A DNA stretch of 64,000 nt from Alloacidobacterium dinghuense (GCF_014274465.1 NZ_CP060394.1:5642001-5706000); one strand, 5' to 3'. Positions 19,255 through 28,224 are shown, numbered from the stretch's first letter. Program-made: numbers and translations. Notes: generated from the sequence alone by a model not told the origin.

Positions 19255-19764
19255 TTAGCAGTCCAAGTCCGACAGGTCCTCGCATTCAGGGGCGAAACCA
19301 TATTGGCGGATGAATTCTTCATGCAGCCGCCCCTCCTTCTTCAGGCGCTTGTTTTGTTCGAAGGCAATGTCCTGTTCGAGTGTTCTGACCCGACCAATAG
19401 CATATTCGGCGACCAGATACTTAAACCCTCCACTGTTGCAGACTCGGGGTACACTACGATGCCTAATCCACCACGGATTCTCGGAGCCCATGTGGTTATT
19501 TCCAGCGCGGAGAAAGTAGTCTAGCTCAATCGTGAAGTACCGCGGCATGTCGTGGTCCAGTGGAGTCTTCTGCCATTCGAGGAGCTTCGCCCATGCATTG
19601 GAGGTTCTGAAGCGTGTCAAGCCATGTGGATGTTCCTCGGCGTACCGACGCAACATCACCCCAATCCAGATGTTGGCCCACGCTTCATGGCCACATGCTG
19701 CTTGTGATTTCTCCCACACAGAATGCCACCATTCCCACATTTCCACCGCTTCTGGTGAGATCAT
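19255..19764 (-). CDS. Hypothetical protein downstream of primase-helicase
   Basis: This 169-aa soluble protein was not recognised. It is rich in Trp and His (WEWWHSVW, ENPWWIRHRSV), with a C-terminal charged helix (RTLEQDIAFEQNKRLKKEGRLHEEF) and an acidic end with EDLSDLDC. It lies 102 bp downstream of the primase-helicase gene on the same strand and is probably co-transcribed. The position suggests a replication or element-maintenance accessory role, which is inference from context only. Confidence 0.55.
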   Translation of the reverse strand: MISPEAVEMWEWWHSVWEKSQAACGHEAWANIWIGVMLRRYAEEHPHGLTRFRTSNAWAKLLEWQKTPLDHDMPRYFTIELDYFLRAGNNHMGSENPWWIRHRSVPRVCNSGGFKYLVAEYAIGRVRTLEQDIAFEQNKRLKKEGRLHEEFIRQYGFAPECEDLSDLDC

Positions 19765-19866
19765 GCCGCCCCGCGTTCGTCCGCGAAGCCGCTCACTGGC
19801 ATCTGCAATGCGAAAACGTCGATTTTGGAATGTTTATTCTCGTCCTCGGTCATCTTGAATCGGCGC

Positions 19867-22518
19867 TTATAGGTCCGCGAAGACCTTGAACGTATAGCGT
19901 ACGTAATTAGGATTTACCTTGCGTTTGCGGTCGTGATCGTGCTCTGAGATGACGGTCTGGAAATGATCGGACCACTCGTGCGCGGTGAAATAGCGGCCCT
20001 GCAACTCGGGCTTCTTCAAAAATAGCTCGAGCAGCAGTTCCGCAAGGACTTGTGTCTCTGCCGTTTGTTGTTCCTGCTTCTTCTCCGTGGTCAGGAGCAT
20101 CTCGATCGCCTGATCGCCCCAGCCTTCGTAATTCGCGATCCGCTCGACGAATACCCCGAAGTCGGCCATTGAGAACGAGGTCTTGATTGAAGGATCCGTG
20201 TTGTGCAGGGCGAGCACACATGTAGAGAGGTCCGACAATAATTCAGACCAGACGGCTTCGCGCAGGGACATGAGGTTCGGAAGCAGGTGGTCACCGACAG
20301 ACTGAAAGACTCGCTCGCCAGCTTCCTTCTGGCGCGGTGCGACCGGAATGACGAGGAAGCGGCGGGAGGTCGCGACCTCCCGCGTGGGATTGGCGTTCGT
20401 GGTGAGCATGATCGTGGCATCGCAGTTAAGTTCGATGACCGTAGCTGTGGTGTACAACTCACGCCGCTTGTGCTTGCCGCCAGTGGTGAGGTGCTTAAAG
20501 GCTTTTTCAACTTCTTTGGGTATAGCGTCCCATTCGTCGAATACCACAAACGGCACGCCTGTCATCAGTTCGGCCAGTTCTCTGGCCGTGCAAGGGGCGT
20601 TCGTAGCAGCGAAATGCTCACCTATAAGGATGTTTCCGAGAGCGACACCAAGGGAGGTTTTGCCGCCGCCACCGTTACCCTCCATCATCGGCACAGGACG
20701 GCTCTTCTGAGTTGTGGAGAAGAAGGTGGAAAGAATCCAGCACTTCAACAGTTGTTTGTAATGCTTGGGCCGCTCCGTGTAGTTGACCTTGTCGAGGACC
20801 GTGGTCCCGAGACGGGAGTCTGCTCGGTGGCGCAACGACCCAAGTGCAATCTTGCCGAGATCCATTTTGGGGTCGAGCCACGGGCGGGTCTGGGCTTCGG
20901 TGTCGTCCAGCGAGTAAGCGTACCGCTGCATCAGGACGCCGTCTGCACCGCTCGGGACTCGCTCAACAACGACTTTGCCGTTCACGACCGAGATGCGCAC
21001 CATCGACCCTTCATAGCAATTGATGTACAGCTTTCCGTTCACCCAGGCCGAAATTGCGTACAGGGTCCGGCGAGGCGTATCGCGCTTGGCAGCCTCGATG
21101 TTTATCGCCTTGCCACATGCGTCAATCCAGTCAGGCTTGGAGATCCCGTACTGCCGCATCAAGGCATGAAAGGTGGGATTTCCCTTGCGCACTGGCACTT
21201 GGTCCGTCGTTAGGTCGTCGGTCTGGAAGAGCAGGAGTGCATAGCCATCCACATTGAAAAGTTTTGCCCGGCGCTTCAGGTCCTGGACGATGAGATCAGT
21301 AACCGCGATCTCCCGAGCGTTCGCTTCGATGTCGTCCGCAGTGAGGTACTCTGCAACCACTCCACGCATTGTTTCGATCTTAAGCGGTACGGCTTTAGCG
21401 CGTGAGAACACGTTGTCATACAACCGTTCGGGCGTCAGGTTCTTGTTCGCCGTGATGTAATCGTCCAGGTCCTTTGTTGGAGTGGTTGCGGCATGGCAGT
21501 ACATTTTGGCCGCGACCGCCTCCACGAGTTCATAACCGCCGGGACGTCCGGTCGCAGGATTCACCTTGTCGTTGTCATAGACGACGAGAGGTTCGTCAGC
21601 ACCAGCGAGCACCTTGATGCAATCGACGTCCGCACCGTTCTTTCCACCGACCGCGATTGCCGGGATGAAATAGTCGGGACCCCATCTCTCGACAGCCGCT
21701 CGCAAAGCGAGAAGATTGTGTTCTCCCTCAACTATGGTGAGTGCGGGCATTTCTTTGGACCATCCCTCTTCCACGAGGTACTTCGCATCTTGAGCACCGA
21801 ATACACCACGCTTTCCGACACGAGGTTGGATCCGCATTACCTTCCGCTCTCCCGGTTCGGTGGTGTACTGGCGAACGTTGAGGGAGCACGGCTGACCGTC
21901 CGCGTCGCGATAGATATAGACGAGCGCATTGCGCCAAGCGGTGTCTTCGAGCCGAGGCAGAATGCCACGTACAAAATCCTCGAACTCCTTCTTGTCAGAT
22001 TCGATCTTGCTGTTGATTTCCTCCATTTTGAATTTGGCAATCCGGGAAGCCTTTATGCCCTTACCTTGTGCGGCGGCCTCGATCTGCTTCGCCTGCTCCT
22101 GTCTCATGGCCGTGGTTTCATCCAATAACTTTCTAGCTATGATCACAAGGTCATTGACATACAAGCTATGGGGAATAGCGCCGAGATCCTGGTCTGCCAT
22201 CCATTTGGGATCATTGGTTGGGAGACGCCGATGGTCTAGCCAGTCAAGAGCCTCAATGCAATTCGGCAAATGGACCTGGCAGCGGGAGGCGATACCGCCG
22301 ATTAGGTAGATCGCCCAGTCATGATCTGGTGAACTGATGTCGCCACCCTGGACGCTCCAAAAAGCGCCGCACCCCCAGCACTTGGCGATGCCCTTTGATT
22401 CGGAGGCAGTGACCTTCCGAGCTTGGCATAGCGAGCAGATCATTTTGCCGCGTGTGTGCTCGACACCTGCCTGTGCGAGCACGTCGTATATGGTGAATCC
22501 TGTGGCTGGTCCAGTCAT
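19867..22518 (-). CDS. Primase-helicase of satellite/phage type (zinc finger, Toprim, SF3 helicase)
   Basis: This is an 883-aa multidomain replication protein. A zinc-ribbon lies near residues 26-50 (CSLCQA ... CWGCGAFW). A Toprim-like region follows, with TIVEGEHNLLALRA and LVVYDNDK, and an AAA+/SF3 helicase with Walker A MEGNGGGGKTSLGVALGN, Walker B FVVFDEWDA and sensor LTTNANPTREVATSRRF. This order matches P4 alpha-like and D5-type primase-helicases, which start and drive replication of satellites and phages. The start is uncertain: ATG at 22518 is used here, and a GTG at 22569 is an alternative. It is the best evidence that the island could once replicate on its own. Confidence 0.85.
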   Translation of the reverse strand: MTGPATGFTIYDVLAQAGVEHTRGKMICSLCQARKVTASESKGIAKCWGCGAFWSVQGGDISSPDHDWAIYLIGGIASRCQVHLPNCIEALDWLDHRRLPTNDPKWMADQDLGAIPHSLYVNDLVIIARKLLDETTAMRQEQAKQIEAAAQGKGIKASRIAKFKMEEINSKIESDKKEFEDFVRGILPRLEDTAWRNALVYIYRDADGQPCSLNVRQYTTEPGERKVMRIQPRVGKRGVFGAQDAKYLVEEGWSKEMPALTIVEGEHNLLALRAAVERWGPDYFIPAIAVGGKNGADVDCIKVLAGADEPLVVYDNDKVNPATGRPGGYELVEAVAAKMYCHAATTPTKDLDDYITANKNLTPERLYDNVFSRAKAVPLKIETMRGVVAEYLTADDIEANAREIAVTDLIVQDLKRRAKLFNVDGYALLLFQTDDLTTDQVPVRKGNPTFHALMRQYGISKPDWIDACGKAINIEAAKRDTPRRTLYAISAWVNGKLYINCYEGSMVRISVVNGKVVVERVPSGADGVLMQRYAYSLDDTEAQTRPWLDPKMDLGKIALGSLRHRADSRLGTTVLDKVNYTERPKHYKQLLKCWILSTFFSTTQKSRPVPMMEGNGGGGKTSLGVALGNILIGEHFAATNAPCTARELAELMTGVPFVVFDEWDAIPKEVEKAFKHLTTGGKHKRRELYTTATVIELNCDATIMLTTNANPTREVATSRRFLVIPVAPRQKEAGERVFQSVGDHLLPNLMSLREAVWSELLSDLSTCVLALHNTDPSIKTSFSMADFGVFVERIANYEGWGDQAIEMLLTTEKKQEQQTAETQVLAELLLELFLKKPELQGRYFTAHEWSDHFQTVISEHDHDRKRKVNPNYVRYTFKVFADL

Positions 22519-23138
22519 TATGGCGTCGGAAATTCTAGCCCCCTGTAGAGGAAATATCGCTGCCGACACTCCGGGCAGAATTATTGAAGCTTCTTTGTCG
22601 AATTATCTTTGCGTCGTCTGTACTGCGTCGTCTGTACTGCGGCGTTGCGCGGGACGTGCGAGGTGCACGCACCCGCACACACGCCCGCATCGCAATGTCA
22701 CGATTCCATTGCATTTATGCAGGATTGCGGGTGTTGCGGGTGTCCTTTTTCAAAAAGGTTCTTCAGAAGAAAAATCAAAGGAGAGGTGAAAACCTACCAA
22801 GGGGAAGATGACTGGACGATTACGCCCGCCGCGCCCGCATCACCCGCCACGCAGGCTCGACACTAAGGGTGCATACAAGTCAAGATCAGCGAGAACAGGA
22901 CGAACCACTCAAAAGATCGTGCTGCGAAAGCGGTTGCCATCGATGACACACCTCCAAACGCTTCGGATACACTCCAGAGACACGAGTGAATCGTCGCTCG
23001 CCGATCTCAGTCTCCGCTCCGGACAACTATCGCTTTTGACGCTCAAGGCAGTCTCCACAAAAAACTTCCCTGAAACTTCTCCGATTTAGCGCTCTGCTGG
23101 GCAGAGTGTAGTAGCACGCATTCCCTTGAGTACGCCGC
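22519..23138. other. Intergenic region with tandem repeats upstream of primase gene
   Basis: These 620 bp separate the primase-helicase from the serine-recombinase operon. A 14-bp tandem repeat (TGCGTCGTCTGTAC twice, 22610-22637) is followed by a GC-rich stretch and a second short tandem repeat (TGCGGGTGT twice, about 22725-22742). A CCTTTTTCAAAAAGG palindrome lies near 22744-22758. Arg-rich open frames here look non-coding. A replication origin next to the primase gene is possible. Confidence 0.4.
22610..22637. repeat. 14-bp direct tandem repeat, two copies
   Basis: TGCGTCGTCTGTAC occurs twice head to tail (22610-22623, 22624-22637) and is followed by a partial third unit beginning TGCGGCG. 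It lies about 40-90 bp upstream of either possible primase-helicase start, where P4-like elements carry iteron-like binding sites. Function is inferred. Confidence 0.6.
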
Positions 23139-23471
23139 ATGGATTGTTGCTGCTTGGGAGGAAATCGACAATGGGACGCAAACGAAAAGGCAGTGTTTTG
23201 GAGATGGGCGACTCTGGTCTGCTGGCAGAAGATCGACCCTTGGTCAGGCAAGGGTCTCGTCCAGTTGATACTCTCCCCCGGCCTGCCGGACCAGGATGGC
23301 CTACGGTCAGTGGCCCGGGAATGGTTGGTGCCATTGCTCGTCCGTCAATTCTTTGCGGAACGGGGTATCGAGCTACCCGAGCGTCAAAACAAAGTAATTT
23401 CCAACAATCTGTCTACCCGGTTCTTGGCAAAGGAGCACGCGGCAAAAATCCGCGTGACTGAGACTATATGA
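23139..23471 (+). CDS. Hypothetical protein coupled to the serine recombinase
   Basis: This 110-aa frame ends in an ATGA overlap with the recombinase start (23468-23471), which supports real translation and coupling. The sequence has a Trp-rich N-terminal half (VFWRWATLVCWQKIDPW) and a charged C-terminal half (RQFFAERGIELPERQNKVISNNLSTRFLAKEHAAKIRV). I do not recognise the family. The ATG at 23139 lacks a clear ribosome-binding site and the true start may differ. It may be an accessory protein for the recombinase (inference from overlap only). Confidence 0.5.
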   Translation: MDCCCLGGNRQWDANEKAVFWRWATLVCWQKIDPWSGKGLVQLILSPGLPDQDGLRSVAREWLVPLLVRQFFAERGIELPERQNKVISNNLSTRFLAKEHAAKIRVTETI

Positions 23472-25275
23472 GCTTTGCAGGTGCGACAGTAAACGGCCTC
23501 GGGGATTCACCGGGGAAGCGAGCAGCGGTCTATGCGCGTTTTTCAGAGAAGGGGCAGCGCGAAACCTCAATTGACGATCAGCTTAAGGAGTGCAGCGAAG
23601 CGGCGAACAAGAACGGGTGGGTCATCTTGAAGGAATTCGAACGGTTCGACAAGGCACGGAGTGGGAAGTCGCTGGTAGGACGTCGTGGATTACTGGAGCT
23701 TGTGGAATTGGCTGGGCAGAAGCCACGTCCTTTCGACGTCCTCATCTTCCACTCGACCTCACGGGCTGGCCGAAATCTTTCTGACATGTTGCCGCTGATC
23801 GACCTTCTGATCTTCTACGGGATCGAGTTGTACTTCGTTGACAACGATCTTCGCTCAACGAATCCGATGTTCCGCGACCTCTTCATCATGTACGGTCGCA
23901 ACGATGAGCACTACTCGAAGCAGGTGGGGCACAACGTGAAGCGCGGTCAGCGCGGGCGAGTGCTGAACGGCTTCATCGGTTGTGCACGTACCTACGGATA
24001 TAAGAATGTGCCGGTGGAGGACCGGGTGGAAAAGCACGTGTACGGTCGTCCGAAGGTACACGGGGTGAACTACGAGATCAACCCTGAGGAAGAGAAGGTG
24101 GTAGTTCGTGCTTTCACCATGTGCGCTCGCGGTATCAGCGCCTCTCAGATCGCCAAGACCTTCAACCGTGAGGGTATACCGGCACCGCTGGACGGCAAGA
24201 AGGGGAAGCGGCGGGTCTGGCATGTTGGGACGGTGATCCGCCTGCTCACGAACACGAAGTACATCGGCGTCCATGTCTACAATAAGCGCCAACAGGTCCG
24301 GAACCCGAAGACCGGAACCGTACTCATGGTCCCTCGGCCTGAATCCGAATGGGTTACTGTGCCGAAGCCCGAATGGCGCATTGTGAGCGACGAATTGTGG
24401 CATGCGGCTCAGGCAAAGCTTCGCCATAAGAAGTTCAATGGAAGAAGACGAGGCGGTTTCAATCGCTCCGACCGGAGTCGGCTGTACATCTTCAGCGGCA
24501 CCATGAAATGCCGCCCATGCGGCGGAAAGATCAACATCGTCCAGGCGAAGAAAGAAGATCCTCTGTACGGCTGTCATCGCCATAGATTCAACGGCACCTG
24601 CGACAACGCGCTGCAGGTCTCCCAGGTGCTTCTGGAAGAGCGGTTGCTTGCGGCCTTGGCGGCAAATTTGGAAAGCCCGGAGATTCGGAAGGTGATCGTC
24701 GAGGAGTTTCGGCGCAGATGCAAGATGCCGTGGATGCGTACGAGGCAAGCTTGCGGAACCAGGATGCTATCGATGACATGCGGAGTCGGCAGAAGGTCCT
24801 CATGCAGGAGCGCGACAATCTGATTGCTGCAATTGCGCAGGGGGCGAAGTTCCAAGCAATCTCGGACCGGCTTGCTACGACCGTAGAGGAACTGCAGGCA
24901 ATCACGGTTAAGCTGGAGCAGCCATTGGCCCCTCCACCGAAGGTTGCTTCAGAGGAGGATTTGAACGAGTTTCTCGCTCGCAAGCTGACTGACATCGCAT
25001 CTGTACTTCGAAGCGATCCTGAGCAGGCCAAGCAGGAGGTCCAGAATCGCATTGATGAACTTTGGCTTGAACCCATTGAGACCGAAGAGGGACCAGCCTA
25101 TCGGGTGACCGGAGACCTCCGCCTCTTGGCAACGATGGAAGATAGAAAGGTGAACTCCTTTTTGAAAACATTAGCCCACCATTCTCACGAATGGACAATG
25201 CCCGTCCCGGTGGTGATCCCGGGAAGACTGCCTGTCGCTCGCCTCGCTACGAAGGAGACGGCACTCGCTGCCTGA
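23468..25275 (+). pseudogene. Large serine recombinase, frameshifted near 24715
   Basis: The 5' frame (23468-24823) encodes a resolvase catalytic domain with the early motif VYARFSEKGQRETSIDDQ, where the Ser of RFS is the expected nucleophile. The catalytic-domain segment STSRAGRNLSDMLPLIDLL follows, then a recombinase domain (YGYKNVPVEDRV...TKYIGVHVYNKRQQ) and a zinc ribbon (MKCRPCGGKIN ... CHRHRFNGTCDN). After EEFRRR the frame runs into unrelated sequence. The natural continuation (MQDAVDAYEASLRNQDAID, coiled coil, then conserved C-terminus) is in the next frame, 24718-25275. One missing base near 24715 explains this. Catalytic and DNA-binding parts remain in one frame, but the coiled coil needed for integration control is separated. 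A sequencing error cannot be excluded. Confidence 0.8.
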
Positions 25276-25393
25276 GCCAAAGAGTTCGCCACCGAGGCGG
25301 GCTGTCTGGGTTAGCCCCGGTCATGCACCCCGTTAACTCGATGAGGCAGCCCGGGACAAGCCGACTATCCGAATCCTCTATGAGGAGGACTTT

Positions 25394-25720
25394 ATGGCTG
25401 CCAACGTCGAGTACAACTACTCCACAGACTGGGATCGCTCGATTTCAGAAACTGCGTCGCCGGTCGCCGAGATAAACCTGGGCGGCCACCAAGTTCATCT
25501 TTCAGACGCCGCTGCTCGCCTACGCCGACTCGACGCCCAAGTGGACGCGATCCGACTCTCGCTGATGGAGATGTATGTCTACGTAATTGTGTGCCAAGCT
25601 GAGACGCGACGGCGGGCGATCGACGCTTGCCTCGCCGCCGGTCTGCAGAAACTGCCAGTTGACCGACTGGCGGGCGAGGTTCATCGGGTCATAGCCGAGA
25701 TCGTCGGTGAGGCACAGTAA
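25394..25720 (+). CDS. Small hypothetical protein after the serine recombinase
   Basis: This 108-aa protein starts at an ATG preceded by GAGGAGGA (25381-25388). The C-terminal two thirds are probably helical (LSDAAARLRRLDAQVDAIRLSLMEMYVYVIVCQAETRRRAIDA), ending with LAGEVHRVIAEIVGEAQ. The family was not recognised. A shorter protein at 31810-32007, which also follows a recombinase tail, has a similar layout (RLDAxxxAI ... LxxElHxVI). The upstream leaders of the two genes are similar as well. This suggests a satellite gene that travels with this recombinase type (inference). Confidence 0.55.
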   Translation: MAANVEYNYSTDWDRSISETASPVAEINLGGHQVHLSDAAARLRRLDAQVDAIRLSLMEMYVYVIVCQAETRRRAIDACLAAGLQKLPVDRLAGEVHRVIAEIVGEAQ

Positions 25721-25872
25721 CTACACCAGCCAAATCAGACTGGAGCACTCAGGAAAGCTGCGAAGCGAAACGGCCACGTCGGCGTTCAGTGCGAGCCGGT
25801 TTCCCCATCAGTGGTTGACCGGTAATCGGGGCCGACCAAAAAAACCTTCGAGAAAGTTCTCCATTTTTGATC

Positions 25873-25898
25873 CCTACTGGGTAGATTCCAGTAGGAGG
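25873..25898 (+). promoter_or_regulatory. Hairpin overlapping the ribosome-binding site of the 25907 gene
   Basis: CCTACTGG (25873-25880) and CCAGTAGG (25888-25895) form a perfect 8-bp stem with a 7-nt loop. The AGGAGG ribosome-binding site (25893-25898) partly sits in the 3' arm, 8 nt before the ATG at 25907. Folding would hide half of the site, suggesting translational control. The structure is visible; the regulation is inferred. Confidence 0.5.
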
Positions 25899-25906
25899 AA
25901 TCAGAA

Positions 25907-26242
25907 ATGATCGATCACATACTCGACCATCTGCATTTCGCAGACGAGTACGCCACTAACGCGGCCCGCATTCTGGCCGTGAACAAAAGGTCGAAGCGTC
26001 TGCGTGAATTCAGCCGTAGGTGCACCGAGGCCGCAGAACAAGAACGCGCCGCCGCAATCGGCCATGCAACACAATCTGGCATTGATCCGCTTGTTGTTAC
26101 GGAGGAATACGCGACATGGCGGCGGCTGCGTCAATACCCGCTCGATGGCGAAGACACGCTCACGGTTTGCCGACGTGCGCTGGTTGCGGACCGTCGTCCA
26201 CTACGGGCGTCCCAGCAGCCGCAATGTCCGGCGGGCCACTGA
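25907..26242 (+). CDS. Hypothetical protein with strong RBS, C-terminus possibly frameshifted
   Basis: This 111-aa frame begins MIDHILDHLHFADEYATNAARILAVNKRSKRLREFSRRC and has an excellent ribosome-binding site, AGGAGG. The first 70 residues look like a helical, charged protein. From about residue 75 the composition becomes Arg-rich and odd, while the next frame (about 26150-26310) reads RFADVRWLRTVVHYGRPSSRNVRRATELLYLAEGG, which looks more protein-like. A frameshift near 26150 is possible. No family was recognised. It lies between the recombinase unit and the cargo block. Confidence 0.4.
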   Translation: MIDHILDHLHFADEYATNAARILAVNKRSKRLREFSRRCTEAAEQERAAAIGHATQSGIDPLVVTEEYATWRRLRQYPLDGEDTLTVCRRALVADRRPLRASQQPQCPAGH

Positions 26243-26332
26243 ACTCCTGTATCTCGCGGAAGGAGGGCTCGGTCAAAAGTCGACCGGGCTCGATGGCGCT
26301 TCCTCTCCTGCTTGAAGACTCGTACCGATCCG

Positions 26333-26390
26333 GAGCGAAAAGAAATTTTCAGCCAATGTTATCCAACTTTCAGGGCTACCCGGCAGATTG
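26333..26390. repeat. Left half of an imperfect inverted repeat pair
   Basis: This 58-bp stretch matches the reverse complement of 30483-30537. The core TTTTCAGCCAA (26346-26356) is exact, and the AAAAGAA before it and the GGCAGATTG at the far end also agree, with small gaps between. The pair encloses the metallophosphoesterase-to-S9-peptidase block, so it may mark the ends of a transferred cassette. Confidence 0.5.
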
Positions 26391-26459
26391 CAGTATGGAG
26401 CAGGGGGCCGAGCCATAAGAGTAAATCGACAAAATCAACACCCAGACACAGTGAATGGT

Positions 26460-27135
26460 ATGCGAAGAGAACGAAAGACGGGCCGATCCATCAAAGTCGC
26501 ATCTAGTCTGCGACTAGTGCTGATTTCAGATACCCATGAGTTGCATCGTGAACTGGTGATGCCGCTAGGGGATCTCCTGCTATGTTCAGGCGACTTCACC
26601 ATACTTTCGCGAAGCCTCCGCGCCATCGTCGATTTCAACGATTGGCTCGGCGGGCTTTCGTTCAGACATCGTGTGGTCGTGCCCGGCAATCATGAGACGT
26701 TCCTTCAGACCGACCCCTTGAATCGCTCGCTCCTAAGCAATGCGCTCGTCCTCATCAACCAAGGTGCCGAGATAGAGGGTTTGCGGATATGGGGAACTCC
26801 CCGTAACCGGCATTGGTCCCGCGTTCGGCGTAAGGTCGGCGGAAGAGCGCCGACGCTTTTACGCAAAGATTCCTGATGGCACGGACATCCTGATCAGCCA
26901 CGGCCCACCATACGGCATTCTCGATACCGGTTCCGGCTCCAACATTCACCAGGGCGACCCGGAGTTGCTCGAAGCCATCAATCGCGTCCGGCCCAGACTG
27001 CACCTCTTTGGCCACATTCACCCTGGCTATGGGATCTACGAGTCCGAGCAGACGACTTTCGTCAATGCTGCGCTCCTGGGTCCAGGCGGCGACATCAACA
27101 ATGAACCGATTACCCTGAGGATGACCTGCCGATGA
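26460..27135 (+). pseudogene. Metallophosphoesterase, frameshifted in a CCCC run
   Basis: The first frame reads LRLVLISDTHELHRELVMPLGDLLLCSGDFT, the DTH and GDxxxxxGD-type metal site of calcineurin-like phosphoesterases, then VVPGNHETFL. It stops at 26876 after leaving the family pattern at IWGTP. In the next frame the family resumes: VTGIGPAFGVRSAEERRRFYAKIPDGTDILISHGPPYG and HLFGHIHPGYG, ending at 27135. One extra C in the CCCC run at 26799-26802 accounts for the break. The start ATG at 26460 is tentative. All metal-binding motifs survive across the two frames, so decay is recent or the base is a sequencing error. The 3' end overlaps the next gene as ATGA. Confidence 0.75.
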
Positions 27136-27713
27136 CCACCCATCTGTTTGAATTCGTCGCTCGGCCAATGCTGATTCGCCGAGCCCTTGCTGAGCACCAG
27201 ACCTGGATCGAGGAGAAACTCGGGGTACCTCTGTCGGACGCCATCATCTTCGACCGGGTTGACAAAAACTTGCCCCAGGTCGGTCTGGAGAAGGTTCTGG
27301 CACTCACCGATATTGTGCGCACCGGCACTCCGGAGCAGCGGCGGCTACGGACGTTCGTTGCGGAGGCTGATGTGCCGCCCAATTATCCGCCGATGCTGAG
27401 ACTCCGTCATAATGCGCCCAAGGCCGACAGCTTAGCCGCATTGCTTCAGCAAGATGACGAGCAAAAATTTACACGTTTTGAATGGGTCGATTGCCCGATC
27501 TCTTTTCGGTTGCACTATTACGATCTCACCTTGGTCGCCGTGAACGTGGCCTATATGGCCGGGCTCCCAACCCAGAAAGAATTCGTGGCCCGGATTCTCG
27601 TTGCCCGCCGTGACTGCGCGTCCCGAGTCGCAGAACTTCTAAAACTGCTCTACCGCCGCAGTCGCACGCCTCGCCAGTGTACGCTGAGTGGGGACCGGCC
27701 ACTCGGAAGCTGA
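27132..27713 (+). CDS. Unknown protein coupled to the metallophosphoesterase, possibly truncated
   Basis: This 193-aa frame starts inside the ATGA overlap with the preceding gene, so translation is coupled. It has MLIRRALAEHQTWIEEKLGVPLSDAIIFDRVDKNLPQVGLEKVLALTDIVR, then a middle part with HYYDLTLVAVNVAYMAGLPTQKEFVARILVARRDCASRVAELLKLL. The last 25 residues are basic and unlike the rest, suggesting truncation or fusion. The end of the folded part resembles the N-terminal domain that precedes the ATPase module in some AAA proteins, but no Walker motif follows. I regard the identity as unknown. Confidence 0.45.
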   Translation: MTTHLFEFVARPMLIRRALAEHQTWIEEKLGVPLSDAIIFDRVDKNLPQVGLEKVLALTDIVRTGTPEQRRLRTFVAEADVPPNYPPMLRLRHNAPKADSLAALLQQDDEQKFTRFEWVDCPISFRLHYYDLTLVAVNVAYMAGLPTQKEFVARILVARRDCASRVAELLKLLYRRSRTPRQCTLSGDRPLGS

Positions 27714-27852
27714 GCCGCCCAACGAGCGAGTCCTGCCGCATTCATTTCCGGAGGCCGACCATCCAGGTTCTTTCGGTCTATCGGTTTCGATGAATGTTTC
27801 TGAGGTTCGATGTAGACTGGCTGAGCTTAGCGACTCAAGAAAGACAACGTCG

Positions 27853-28224
27853 ATGAACCGATTTCAACCAGACGGCTGGCACACAGTGACTCCGAGGATT
27901 ATCACTTCGAAACCCGACGAGTTGGTTCGTTTTGTCAAAGAGGTTTTCCGTGGGCAGGGCGAGTTCCAGGTCAACCGTCCGGCGGAGATCCGTATCGGCG
28001 ATTCGATGATCATGATCAGCAACGGGGATGGTCTTCGGGAGCCCGTGCCGGCCTTTCTTTATGTCTACGTTGAAAATGTGGATGAAACTTATCAGCGAGC
28101 AGTAGAAGCGGGAGCAGAAAGCCTGGAGATTCCGTCAGCCCTTCCGTACGGGGACAGAAGGGCGATGGTGAAGGACCTCTGGGGCAACCTGTGGCAGATT
28201 GCCTCGCGCAAGCATGGCACGTAG
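27853..28224 (+). CDS. VOC/PhnB-like glyoxalase superfamily protein
   Basis: This 123-aa protein starts MNRFQPDGWHTVTPRIITSKP, the standard opening of PhnB-like VOC proteins. ELVRFVKEVF, IRIGDSMIMISNG, FLYVYVENVDETYQRAVEAGAESL and GDRRAMVKDLWGNLWQIA are the expected paired beta-alpha-beta-beta-beta units. VOC proteins bind metals or small molecules; the substrate here is unknown. The ATG at 27853 fits the family start; a longer in-frame extension upstream has unlikely composition. It lies in the cargo block of the island. Confidence 0.75.
   Translation: MNRFQPDGWHTVTPRIITSKPDELVRFVKEVFRGQGEFQVNRPAEIRIGDSMIMISNGDGLREPVPAFLYVYVENVDETYQRAVEAGAESLEIPSALPYGDRRAMVKDLWGNLWQIASRKHGT

Noticed and set aside
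22808-23089. A 93-codon frame with a fair ribosome-binding site
   Set aside because: Very Arg/Ser/Leu-rich composition and no similarity to any pattern; not supported as a gene.
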